From Candidatus Bathyarchaeota archaeon (GTDB taxonomy: Archaea; Thermoproteota; Bathyarchaeia; Bathyarchaeales; Bathyarchaeaceae), in the NCBI GenBank assembly GCA_020350305.1, contig CP070709.1:306645-319477 (forward strand): a stretch of 12,833 nucleotides of DNA, read 5' to 3'. Below are positions 7,755 through 12,833 of this stretch, piece by piece (the stretch's first letter is position 1; each line of letters begins with the position of its first letter). The notes under the pieces are model-generated. The model did not search any database. It was not told where the DNA came from and saw nothing but the letters and a program-made list of their open reading frames with translations. The position numbers and the translations under genes are program-made.

Positions 7755-7770
7755 ACAATTTTTAAATTGT
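7755..7770. promoter_or_regulatory. AT-rich inverted repeat over the likely promoter of the MBL gene
   Basis: ACAATTT-TT-AAATTGT is a perfect 7-base inverted repeat with a 2-base centre. On the minus strand it contains TTTAAAAAT, a TATA-like element about 25-35 bases before the ATG of the metallo-beta-lactamase-fold gene. It may be the promoter, an operator over it, or chance in AT-rich DNA. Confidence 0.35.
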
Positions 7771-7870
7771 GTGCCATACCGAGACCATTCTGGAGCGCGT
7801 GCACACACTTTCAACAAACGGAAGACAGCCATAAAAGGCGAGAATGGCTTTTGAAAATTCGCCAGTGATG

Positions 7871-7879
7871 CTTTATATG
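7871..7879 (+). promoter_or_regulatory. Probable TATA box of the ModE-type regulator
   Basis: CTTTATATG lies about 30 bases before the ATG at 7906, the right distance for a transcript with little or no leader. No ribosome site is seen before that ATG. The stretch runs into ATGCAT and ATAACG, which vaguely recalls TATA/AACG-rich ModE sites of bacteria, so self-regulation is possible but unproven. Confidence 0.5.
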
Positions 7880-7905
7880 CATAACGGATAATGTAATTCA
7901 AGACC

Positions 7906-8469
7906 ATGCTCACCCGAGAAAAACATAAGCCTATGTGCAAGGTCTGGCTGGAATACAAAGGAGAACCCATCCTCGGAAAAGGCGGGGCAAGGATTCTAGG
8001 GGCTATCCGAGAAGAAGAGTCCATTTCTAAAGCTGCAAAAAAAGTTGGAATGTCGTATCGGTATGTGTGGAATTATCTAGCAAAGACGGAGAAAACGTTA
8101 CAAGAACCGATCGTAAAAACTTATAGAGGCGGAAGAACACGTGGCGGGGCGAAACTAACTAAGCTGGGAGAAGATTTGCTAAAGGAGTATAGGCGGGTTG
8201 AAGGTTACGTGGGTGAGATTTTGGGTGATGAGGAACATTGGGAGGCTGTTGGATTGAAGATGAGTGCCAGAAACCGGTTGAAAGGAGTGGTTGAAGAAGT
8301 AGAAAAAGGAGCGGTCGCCGCGAAAGTTAAGATTAAAACAAACAAACCTGTCATCATAACCGCGCTCATATCTAAAGAAGCTGTGGAAGAACTCGACATA
8401 AAACCTGGAAACAATGTGGAAGCGGTGATCAAAGCCACAGAAGTTATGGTTGCAAAAGAAAGAGAATAA
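7906..8469 (+). CDS. modE: ModE-type molybdate/tungstate-responsive transcription regulator
   Basis: A 187-residue regulator with an N-terminal LysR-like winged helix and a C-terminal TOBE (molbindin) domain. The helix-turn-helix covers about 26-80: GARILGAIREEESISKAAKK followed by VGMSYRYVWNYL, with the basic wing YRGGRTRGGAKLTKLGEDLL (73-92). The TOBE domain starts at SARNRLKGVVEEVEKGAVAA (120-139) and ends KPGNNVEAVIKATEVMVA (166-183); such domains bind molybdate or tungstate. There is one TOBE domain, whereas E. coli ModE has two in tandem. No molybdate transporter or cofactor gene is in the window, so its targets lie elsewhere. ATG 7906 is chosen from the promoter distance; M10 (7933) is an alternative. 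It ends 2 bases from the convergent rpo5 gene. Confidence 0.9.
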   Translation: MLTREKHKPMCKVWLEYKGEPILGKGGARILGAIREEESISKAAKKVGMSYRYVWNYLAKTEKTLQEPIVKTYRGGRTRGGAKLTKLGEDLLKEYRRVEGYVGEILGDEEHWEAVGLKMSARNRLKGVVEEVEKGAVAAKVKIKTNKPVIITALISKEAVEELDIKPGNNVEAVIKATEVMVAKERE

Positions 8470-8471
8470 AA

Positions 8472-9023
8472 CTAGTCTTCAACGACGTATCTATAGGCCA
8501 TGTATTTTCCAGCGGTCGGGCTTTCTCTGATAATTCTGACGATGTCCCCTGGCCTAGCGCCAATCGCTCTGGCTGCAGGATCTGAGGCTTTTATCTGAGG
8601 CAGTTGATATGGGCTTACCCGGTATTTTGCTAGTAGTTCTTCTTTTTCCTCTGGTGCGAGGATTTCGTGTATAGGTACGAGTGTATGCTTGAAAATGTTG
8701 AAGGCCGGGAAAATTCTTGGGATCAATTCGATTCCTTTCTCCTTTGCCTTTTTTTTAGCCGCCTGAGTGTACCGTCCGCTGGTGACGATGATTCCATTAT
8801 CAACCTCTGCTTCCTTCATGGCTTTGTCTAATTGATTTGCATATGCAACTCCTACGGTTCCTTTGGTTGGTATGCACCAGAGGAGAGCTTTCTTTTTTTC
8901 TCTGGGCATCTTTATGACAAAGCTGATGGCGTCTTTCTGTTCCTGTCGTTTTATTAGTTTATATCCGCGAAGTTTTATGAGAACTTTGGCCTTTCTTTCT
9001 TCTAACGTCATTTTAGCGCTCAA
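8472..9023 (-). CDS. rpo5: RNA polymerase subunit Rpo5 (RpoH/Rpb5) with N-terminal restriction-endonuclease-like domain
   Basis: A 183-residue protein in two parts. Residues 112-183 are the Rpo5/Rpb5 assembly domain: [19 protein letters not shown], then [20 protein letters not shown] and [20 protein letters not shown]. Residues about 8-105 read as an Mrr-like restriction-endonuclease fold: a helix with RGYKLIKR (19-26), strands at AISFVIKM (32-39) and [12 protein letters not shown] (44-55), a helix [11 protein letters not shown] (62-72), then [20 protein letters not shown] (76-95) and GIELIP. The usual PD and (D/E)xK catalytic residues are not evident. Characterised archaeal Rpo5 has only the C-terminal part; eukaryotic Rpb5 has both, in this order. 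The start is TTG at 9023, with GAGGT eight bases upstream; ATG 9011 is an alternative. The gene is not beside other polymerase genes here. Confidence 0.92.
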   Translation of the reverse strand: MSAKMTLEERKAKVLIKLRGYKLIKRQEQKDAISFVIKMPREKKKALLWCIPTKGTVGVAYANQLDKAMKEAEVDNGIIVTSGRYTQAAKKKAKEKGIELIPRIFPAFNIFKHTLVPIHEILAPEEKEELLAKYRVSPYQLPQIKASDPAARAIGARPGDIVRIIRESPTAGKYMAYRYVVED

Positions 9024-9073
9024 ATCCTAGAACCTCATGTTCTGAGAAGATTGTAAGTGAAAATCTTCTGCAT

Positions 9074-9085
9074 CCCCTTAAACTT
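9074..9085 (-). promoter_or_regulatory. Possible TATA box of rpo5
   Basis: On the minus strand AAGTTTAAGGGG lies about 50-60 bases before the TTG start of rpo5. A transcript starting about 25 bases on would carry the GAGGT ribosome site. This suggests rpo5 has its own promoter and is not part of a larger polymerase operon. Confidence 0.35.
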
Positions 9086-9217
9086 TGCGTTTCGCTTGTA
9101 GATGATGATGTGGATTCTTGCTATGTTCTTTGAAGGCTGTGTGAAATAGACGCTGTTTGAAGGTTCGTTTCCAAGAATCTGGAGGGTTCAGCGAAAACAA
9201 CATTCCAATTTAGAGGG

Positions 9218-9225
9218 GTTTAAAC
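9218..9225 (+). promoter_or_regulatory. Possible TATA box of the CoA-precursor operon
   Basis: GTTTAAAC, a perfect 8-base palindrome, sits in AT-rich sequence about 70 bases before the ATG at 9296. Initiation near 9248 would give a leader that includes the AGGGTGA ribosome site at 9284-9290. The evidence is weak but positionally consistent. Confidence 0.35.
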
Positions 9226-9295
9226 AATTCATACGAAATTCTTATTTGAGTATAGCCGGTCTATGTTGGAATTCCTTACAGCAAGGGTGAAGAAG

Positions 9296-10087
9296 ATGAG
9301 CGAGAGAGAGCAAAAAACTGTGTTTTTAACGCCTTTACAGATTGCGATGACTGCAATCAACGCTGCTCTGTACGCGGCGGTAGGAATTATGACCTACTTT
9401 GGTATTCTTGCACCACCTCCTATAGGTATTGTCAGATTTTGGCCTGTTGTCGTTATTCCCGCGGTTTTCGCTACGCTTTTTGGACCATTGGTAGGCGGAG
9501 TTGGGGCTGCTTTAGGGATTTTCGTGAGTGATATGGTTGCTCACGGAAACGCTCTCCTAAGCATATCAGTTGGTGTGACCTCAAACTTTGTAGCTTTCTA
9601 CTTGCTTGGTTATATTGCAAAAAAGGAGATAAATCTGAAGAAGCTCCCACTAGTTCTTGCGATTGGTTCTCTCACCATATTTGGAGGCGTCTTTTCAATA
9701 ATGTATTATAATTCAGAAACCTTCGGATTTACGGGACTCTCAACAATTAACAGCGTTCTTCTGTTTCTCGGTGCCATTGGCGGAAGCTATCTTTTGATAA
9801 TTGTTGTGGCCTATTTGTGGCCTGAATGGAGGAGTTATGGTGTTGCTTCGGTTATAGGGCTTGGTGTAGGAAGTGCAATTATCGGTTTAGGGCTTTGGGC
9901 TTGGACTCAATTCTTCTCTTTAGGCGAATTGTTCAATGCACCGTTTTACTTCAGTTTGTTGTGGTTTGTTTGGACTTTTACTACGGAGATCCCCTTTCTG
10001 CTGTTGCTTGGCCCTCCAATCTTGAAAGCATGCTATAAAGCCTATCCTTCTTTGCGGTCTAGGAAAAAAGAGGCAGATAGTGGGTGA
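9296..10087 (+). CDS. ECF-type transporter substrate-binding (S) component, probably for a CoA precursor
   Basis: A polytopic membrane protein of about 263 residues with roughly seven hydrophobic segments, resembling ECF-transporter S components. The first helix, LQIAMTAINAALYAAVGIMT, has the AxxxA-like spacing used by S components to contact EcfT. The next segments (PAVFATLFGPLVGGVGAALG, then FVSDMVAHG) carry the small-residue pattern common in this group. At about 263 residues it is larger than usual S components (about 170-200). Its ligand is inferred from context only: it overlaps pantoate kinase in a stop/start TGATG arrangement, and a phosphopantetheine adenylyltransferase follows. That points to pantoate, pantothenate or another CoA precursor. 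ATG 9296 has GGTGA at 9286-9290, five bases away; ATG 9263 is a longer alternative lacking such a site. The ATPase and EcfT parts are not in the window. Confidence 0.8.
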   Translation: MSEREQKTVFLTPLQIAMTAINAALYAAVGIMTYFGILAPPPIGIVRFWPVVVIPAVFATLFGPLVGGVGAALGIFVSDMVAHGNALLSISVGVTSNFVAFYLLGYIAKKEINLKKLPLVLAIGSLTIFGGVFSIMYYNSETFGFTGLSTINSVLLFLGAIGGSYLLIIVVAYLWPEWRSYGVASVIGLGVGSAIIGLGLWAWTQFFSLGELFNAPFYFSLLWFVWTFTTEIPFLLLLGPPILKACYKAYPSLRSRKKEADSG

Positions 10088-11016
10088 TGAAAAAAGCACA
10101 GGCTTTTTGTCCAGCAGGGATTTCTAGCTTTTTTGAAATCTGTGATAGAACACATGATGGAAAGCCTATCACAGATCTTGAACGAGCAGGTGCACGTGGC
10201 GGAGGGTTTGCTATTGAAAAGGGAGTTTTAACAGAAGTTGGCACTATTGAATCAGGGGAGACGAGTATCCATGTTTTCATAAACGGTAAGCCTGCACCCG
10301 AGGCGGAAACAACAAAGACGGTAGTGAATGCTCTACTTCACAGGGTTGAAGGAAAATATGATGTTACCGTAAAACATCGTGTAGAAATTCCGATTGGGGC
10401 TGGATTTGGCTCTAGTGCTGGAGGAGCGTTAGGAACAGCCTTCGCGCTCAGCAAAATCCTAAACATCAACCTTACGTGCAACCAGTTGGGTCGAATAGCC
10501 CACGTAGCTGAGGTGAAATGCCGTACGGGATTAGGAACGGTTGGTCCATTGATATTAGGGGGATGTGTTATCACGGTTGAACCAGGTGCACCTGGCTACG
10601 CCTTCATCGATCGTATTCCTATTTCTTCTGACCAAAGAATAATCGCCGTTACTTACAGATCTTTTCCAACAAAGGAAATGCTTTCCTCACAGGAAAAAAG
10701 GTTGATAATCAATAAGTGGGGACGACAAACAGTAGACAAAATCCTGGCTGAGCCGTCTCTTGAAAATTTTATGCTCGCAAGCAAGGAATTCGCCATAAAA
10801 ACTGGTCTTATCACTGATCGGGTTCAAAAGTTGATTGAGCTTGCGGAAAAAGCTGGAGCTGTTGGCGCTGCACAGAATATGGTAGGTGAGGCAGTTCATG
10901 CTCTTGTTACAGTTGATGGAGTGGAAGCGGTTGTCAAGGCTTTAAAGAAAGTCGCACCGAGTGAAAGGATTATTATAACCAGAATCGATTTTCAAGGTGC
11001 ACGATGGCTCAGGTGA
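10087..11016 (+). CDS. Pantoate kinase (archaeal GHMP-kinase type)
   Basis: Phosphorylates pantoate to 4-phosphopantoate with ATP; in archaea this step comes before beta-alanine is added by phosphopantothenate synthetase, so pantothenate itself is bypassed. The 309 residues begin with the family-like KKAQAFCPAGISSFFEICD. They include the ARGGGFAIEKGV segment (about 37-48) and the GHMP phosphate-binding loop PIGAGFGSSAGGALGTAFAL (about 102-121). The C-terminal region GAVGAAQNMVGEAVHALV fits the third GHMP motif. The start is ATG 10087, overlapping the stop of the S-component gene (TGATG), or GTG 10084 just before it; both imply translational coupling. The adenylyltransferase begins 7 bases after its stop. 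Identification is strong, based on family pattern and context. Confidence 0.92.
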   Translation: MKKAQAFCPAGISSFFEICDRTHDGKPITDLERAGARGGGFAIEKGVLTEVGTIESGETSIHVFINGKPAPEAETTKTVVNALLHRVEGKYDVTVKHRVEIPIGAGFGSSAGGALGTAFALSKILNINLTCNQLGRIAHVAEVKCRTGLGTVGPLILGGCVITVEPGAPGYAFIDRIPISSDQRIIAVTYRSFPTKEMLSSQEKRLIINKWGRQTVDKILAEPSLENFMLASKEFAIKTGLITDRVQKLIELAEKAGAVGAAQNMVGEAVHALVTVDGVEAVVKALKKVAPSERIIITRIDFQGARWLR

Positions 11017-11023
11017 CCTTGCC

Positions 11024-11500
11024 GTGGAAAAAAAATTCAAAAATGTAGCTGTTGGTGGAACGTTCGACGAGTTTCATAAAGGTCACAGAGCGTTGATACT
11101 TGAAGCCTTTGAAGTTGGCAAACAAGTTTTAGTAGGTCTTTCCGTAGATGTTTTGGTCCAAAAAATGGAGAAACCCCACAAAGTGGCAACCTATGATGTT
11201 CGATTAGAGGAACTGAAAAGCTTTCTAAGGAGGAGGGGTTTGCTTGAACGAGCAGAGATTGTTCCTCTATATGACCATTACGGCGTTACGCTATCAAGTA
11301 ATGAACTGGACGCTTTGGTTGTAAGCCGGGAGACCGAATCAGTTGCGCATGAAATCAACGAAAAACGAAGAGTAAAAGGATTACATCCCTTGAAGATTAT
11401 AATCATAGACATGGTTCCCGCAGAAGATTGCGTTCCTATCTCAACCACTAGAATTCGAAGCATGGAAATTGACCATGAAGGTAAACTATTAAACCCCTAA
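11024..11500 (+). CDS. coaD: Phosphopantetheine adenylyltransferase (archaeal/eukaryotic type)
   Basis: Transfers AMP from ATP to 4'-phosphopantetheine, giving dephospho-CoA, the penultimate step of CoA synthesis. From the chosen start it has 158 residues, usual for the archaeal type (COG1019). The nucleotidyltransferase site is clear: VAVGGTFDEFHKGHRALI (8-25) holds the HxGH motif (H18-K-G-H21), and the C-terminal ISTTRIRS (139-146) is the second signature. The start is GTG 11024, supported by AGGTGA at 11011-11016 with a 7-base gap; that ribosome site overlaps the stop of pantoate kinase. A longer GTG start at 10997 would overlap the kinase and has no such site. It is the last gene of the three-gene CoA operon. 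Confidence 0.94.
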   Translation: MEKKFKNVAVGGTFDEFHKGHRALILEAFEVGKQVLVGLSVDVLVQKMEKPHKVATYDVRLEELKSFLRRRGLLERAEIVPLYDHYGVTLSSNELDALVVSRETESVAHEINEKRRVKGLHPLKIIIIDMVPAEDCVPISTTRIRSMEIDHEGKLLNP

Positions 11501-11525
11501 GACTGAAAACTCGGTATCTAACTGA

Positions 11526-11534
11526 TTTTTCTTT
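11526..11534 (+). terminator. Possible T-tract terminator after the CoA operon
   Basis: TTTTTCTTT begins 26 bases after the coaD stop. Archaeal polymerases often terminate at such U-runs without a hairpin. It also fits the change from dense genes to a gene-poor stretch. Confidence 0.35.
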
Positions 11535-11990
11535 GAAGCTCTCAAGGGACCGTCAGTTGGTTAATATTCCTTTGTGGTCCATCCTCAAAACCGCGAATTA
11601 GTTTCTAAAGGCACATGCTTCAACTAAACCTCAGGCGGGAATTTTCTCGTTTCAAACGACGGTAAGTGAGATTTCAGGTGTTGGAAAGCTTGGGTGGATG
11701 TTTTCCATGGCTATCTGTTGGAGATCTCAAGCAAATGAATTAGCGTAGGTTTCATATGCTCACATGGATGCAACATCTATATTTCTGATTCATAAACGAC
11801 AAATACTTTGAAAAGTCAAGAATCTTTAGTGAATACTGTGAAAGAGAAAAAAAGAATCGTTAGAGTAGTTGACAAACCAGAATGAGATATCATGTATTTG
11901 CGCAGATACGAATAACGCATTGGAGTACTTGTTTGTAATAATGATCTTCAATTCACAATATTTTTGTTTACTTATAGGAAAATAACGAAA
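11535..11990. other. Gene-poor stretch with no recognised feature
   Basis: About 450 bases without a convincing gene on either strand. Plus-strand frames are broken into peptides of under 20 codons. A 62-codon minus-strand frame (11826-12014) is phenylalanine- and isoleucine-rich, has no ribosome site and overlaps the start of the next gene, so I do not accept it. I see no tRNA, CRISPR or C/D-box pattern. The last 120 bases are AT-rich (CACAATATTTTTG, TTTACTTATAG) and probably hold the promoter of the downstream gene. Confidence 0.6.
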
Positions 11991-12002
11991 AGGTGAGATC
12001 AA

Positions 12003-12476
12003 ACGAAGAAACATACAACACAGCTCCTGAGATCCAAAACCGAAAACAAGGAAGAGTCGGCCCTCGAATCAGAAAACCCAGAAGACGATTCTCATCCTGA
12101 ATCCATCACAACGAAGCAACAAAACTCTTCTCCAACGAACGAGGCGACCCCGAAATCTGAAGACCTCGCTTGTCCAAACAAAAAATGTGGAAAGACAATA
12201 GCTGAACCATTGGAAATGATCGACCTGTCTAGGGGGTCAAAGGAGAACGTATTTTACGTTTGTCCTTATTGCATGTCAAAACTGGATGCTACGACTGAAA
12301 CAGAAAGTGCTCCAAAGCCATCAGTGAAAAAGCCGGTTGAAGCAGCCGAGACTAGCAAGACAGGTCCGCAAAACTGTCCTCATTATTTGGGATACTTGAA
12401 AGGACGCGCAAGAAACACTCCAATCCCAAACGAGTGCCTTACATGCCCAGAAACGATAAAATGTTTGCTGGGCTAA
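12003..12476 (+). CDS. Small cysteine-rich (zinc-ribbon plus Cys-cluster) protein with non-standard start
   Basis: I do not recognise a named family. The open frame runs from 11997 to 12476. Counted from 12003 it gives 157 residues: a charged, low-complexity N-terminus (1-55), a zinc ribbon (C57, C62, C87, C90: CPNKKCGK and YVCPYC), a proline/serine/lysine linker and a C-terminal cluster (C125, H127, C145, C148, C154) in NCPHYLGYLKGR and PIPNECLTCPETIKC. No ATG, GTG or TTG exists in frame before TTG 12210, and starting there would remove the first two ribbon cysteines. AGGTGA at 11991-11996 stands six bases before ACG at 12003, so that ACG, or an ATG mutated to ACG, is the likeliest start. 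Zinc or iron-sulfur binding and a nucleic-acid or regulatory role are inference. Confidence 0.6.
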   Translation, partial: TKKHTTQLLRSKTENKEESALESENPEDDSHPESITTKQQNSSPTNEATPKSEDLACPNKKCGKTIAEPLEMIDLSRGSKENVFYVCPYCMSKLDATTETESAPKPSVKKPVEAAETSKTGPQNCPHYLGYLKGRARNTPIPNECLTCPETIKCLLG

Positions 12477-12486
12477 GCAATTATTG

Positions 12487-12503
12487 TGCATGCTATGCAT
12501 GCA
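12487..12503. repeat. Perfect inverted repeat after the cysteine-rich gene
   Basis: TGCATGC-TAT-GCATGCA is a 7-base perfect inverted repeat with a 3-base centre, 10 bases after the stop. It could form a short hairpin at the transcript end (AT-rich AATAAATTTCTT follows) or serve as a dimeric protein site. Confidence 0.4.
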
Positions 12504-12588
12504 AAGGTCAATAAATTTCTTGGTCCTTGAAATCTGAAACTGGGCTTCACAAAACCTACCTATCTGTTTAGAGAAATAGACATGAAAA

Positions 12589-12597
12589 TCTATATAA
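12589..12597 (+). promoter_or_regulatory. Probable TATA box
   Basis: CTATATAAT lies with its centre about 21-22 bases before a GTG at 12614, a spacing expected for a leaderless archaeal transcript. It is the best TATA match on the right side of the window. Confidence 0.45.
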
Positions 12598-12613
12598 TTC
12601 GAAGAGTACATAC

Positions 12614-12833
12614 GTGAAAAAGCAACGGAATAAAGGCATAAAGAATCTGTTGGATTCTCGCTAATTGTTTTAGGCATAACCGTGCTTGTGGGAGAACTGC
12701 TTATCACCTTCATCAACGTTGGAAACCCCGACTAGTTCATGTTTGTTCCTTGGAAACAGACCCCTGACCCCACAAGTTTGATAAGTCGGTCTATTATCTT
12801 AAGCAGATTTGTGTTGGCATTCGTAGGAGCAAC
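12614..12833 (+). pseudogene. Broken or partial membrane-protein gene at the right edge
   Basis: Behind the TATA box, GTG 12614 opens a short basic peptide (VKKQRNKGIKNLL) that stops at 12662. In another frame, from about 12637, the sequence reads as a hydrophobic helix, GFSLIVLGITVLVGELLITF and then INVGNPD, up to a TAG at 12733. The same frame then continues without a stop to the edge with FMFVPWKQTPDPTSLISRS and ILSRFVLAFVGA. Together these look like one membrane protein interrupted by a one-base frameshift near 12640 and an in-frame TAG. The alternatives are sequence error, true decay, or a real gene starting at ATG 12739. I do not recognise the family; the call is tentative. Confidence 0.35.

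Noticed and set aside
9095..9175. C/D-box guide RNA around GATGATGATG
   Set aside because: A C-box-like ATGATGA is present, but no properly spaced CTGA D box or internal D'/C' pair follows.
11826..12014. 62-codon minus-strand frame before the cysteine-rich gene
   Set aside because: It overlaps that gene's start and has no ribosome site; the Phe/Ile/Ser-rich translation is what AT-rich DNA gives by chance.
12321..12716. 131-codon minus-strand frame opposite the cysteine-rich gene and the right-edge region
   Set aside because: It is mostly antisense to the zinc-ribbon frame and has no recognisable domain or ribosome site.
1..12833. CRISPR array, insertion sequence, prophage or toxin-antitoxin/defence cluster
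   Set aside because: No regularly spaced direct repeats, transposase, integrase or paired toxin-antitoxin genes were seen. The Mrr-like segment belongs to Rpo5 and not to a restriction system.

Overview
The window looks like a piece of an archaeal chromosome. Several genes are of purely archaeal type: pantoate kinase, the archaeal phosphopantetheine adenylyltransferase, RNA polymerase subunit Rpo5, an archaeal inositol-1-phosphate synthase, an NDP-forming acyl-CoA synthetase alpha chain and a CofE-like F420 ligase relative. Translation starts are often GTG or TTG behind GGAGG/GAGGT/AGGTGA Shine-Dalgarno sites, and TATA-like boxes precede several genes. The gene mix would fit an uncultured Bathyarchaeia/TACK-type archaeon, but that placement is an inference from gene content only.

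Layout, left to right. A thymidylate synthase ThyX gene enters from the left edge (2-616). A CofE-family protein (867-1712) and an acyl-CoA synthetase alpha chain (1789-3279) follow on the same strand. A small unknown gene on the minus strand (3269-3646) overlaps the end of the synthetase and is divergent from an inositol-phosphate synthase/DUF362 pair (3782-5876). On the minus strand come a zinc-ribbon/RDD membrane protein (5900-6433) and a metallo-beta-lactamase-fold nuclease-like protein (6729-7730). The latter is divergent from a ModE-type molybdate regulator (7906-8469). ModE converges, with a 2-base gap, on an Rpo5 gene on the minus strand (8472-9023). A plus-strand operon then encodes an ECF-type membrane substrate-binding component, pantoate kinase and phosphopantetheine adenylyltransferase (9296-11500). 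About 500 bases without a recognisable gene lead to a small cysteine-rich protein with no ordinary start codon (about 12003-12476), and a broken-looking membrane-protein gene runs off the right edge.

How the genes work together. The S component, pantoate kinase and adenylyltransferase form a coenzyme A unit: two non-adjacent steps of the archaeal CoA pathway sit with a likely precursor transporter. Inositol-phosphate synthase supplies the headgroup for inositol phospholipids. The other genes are housekeeping or regulatory and do not form one pathway.

The most striking item is the Rpo5 gene. Characterised archaeal Rpo5 proteins are about 80 residues and match only the C-terminal half of eukaryotic Rpb5. 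This protein is 183 residues. Its N-terminal half reads like an Mrr-type restriction-endonuclease-fold domain with degenerate catalytic positions, which is the same domain order as eukaryotic Rpb5, whose N-terminal jaw also has that fold.
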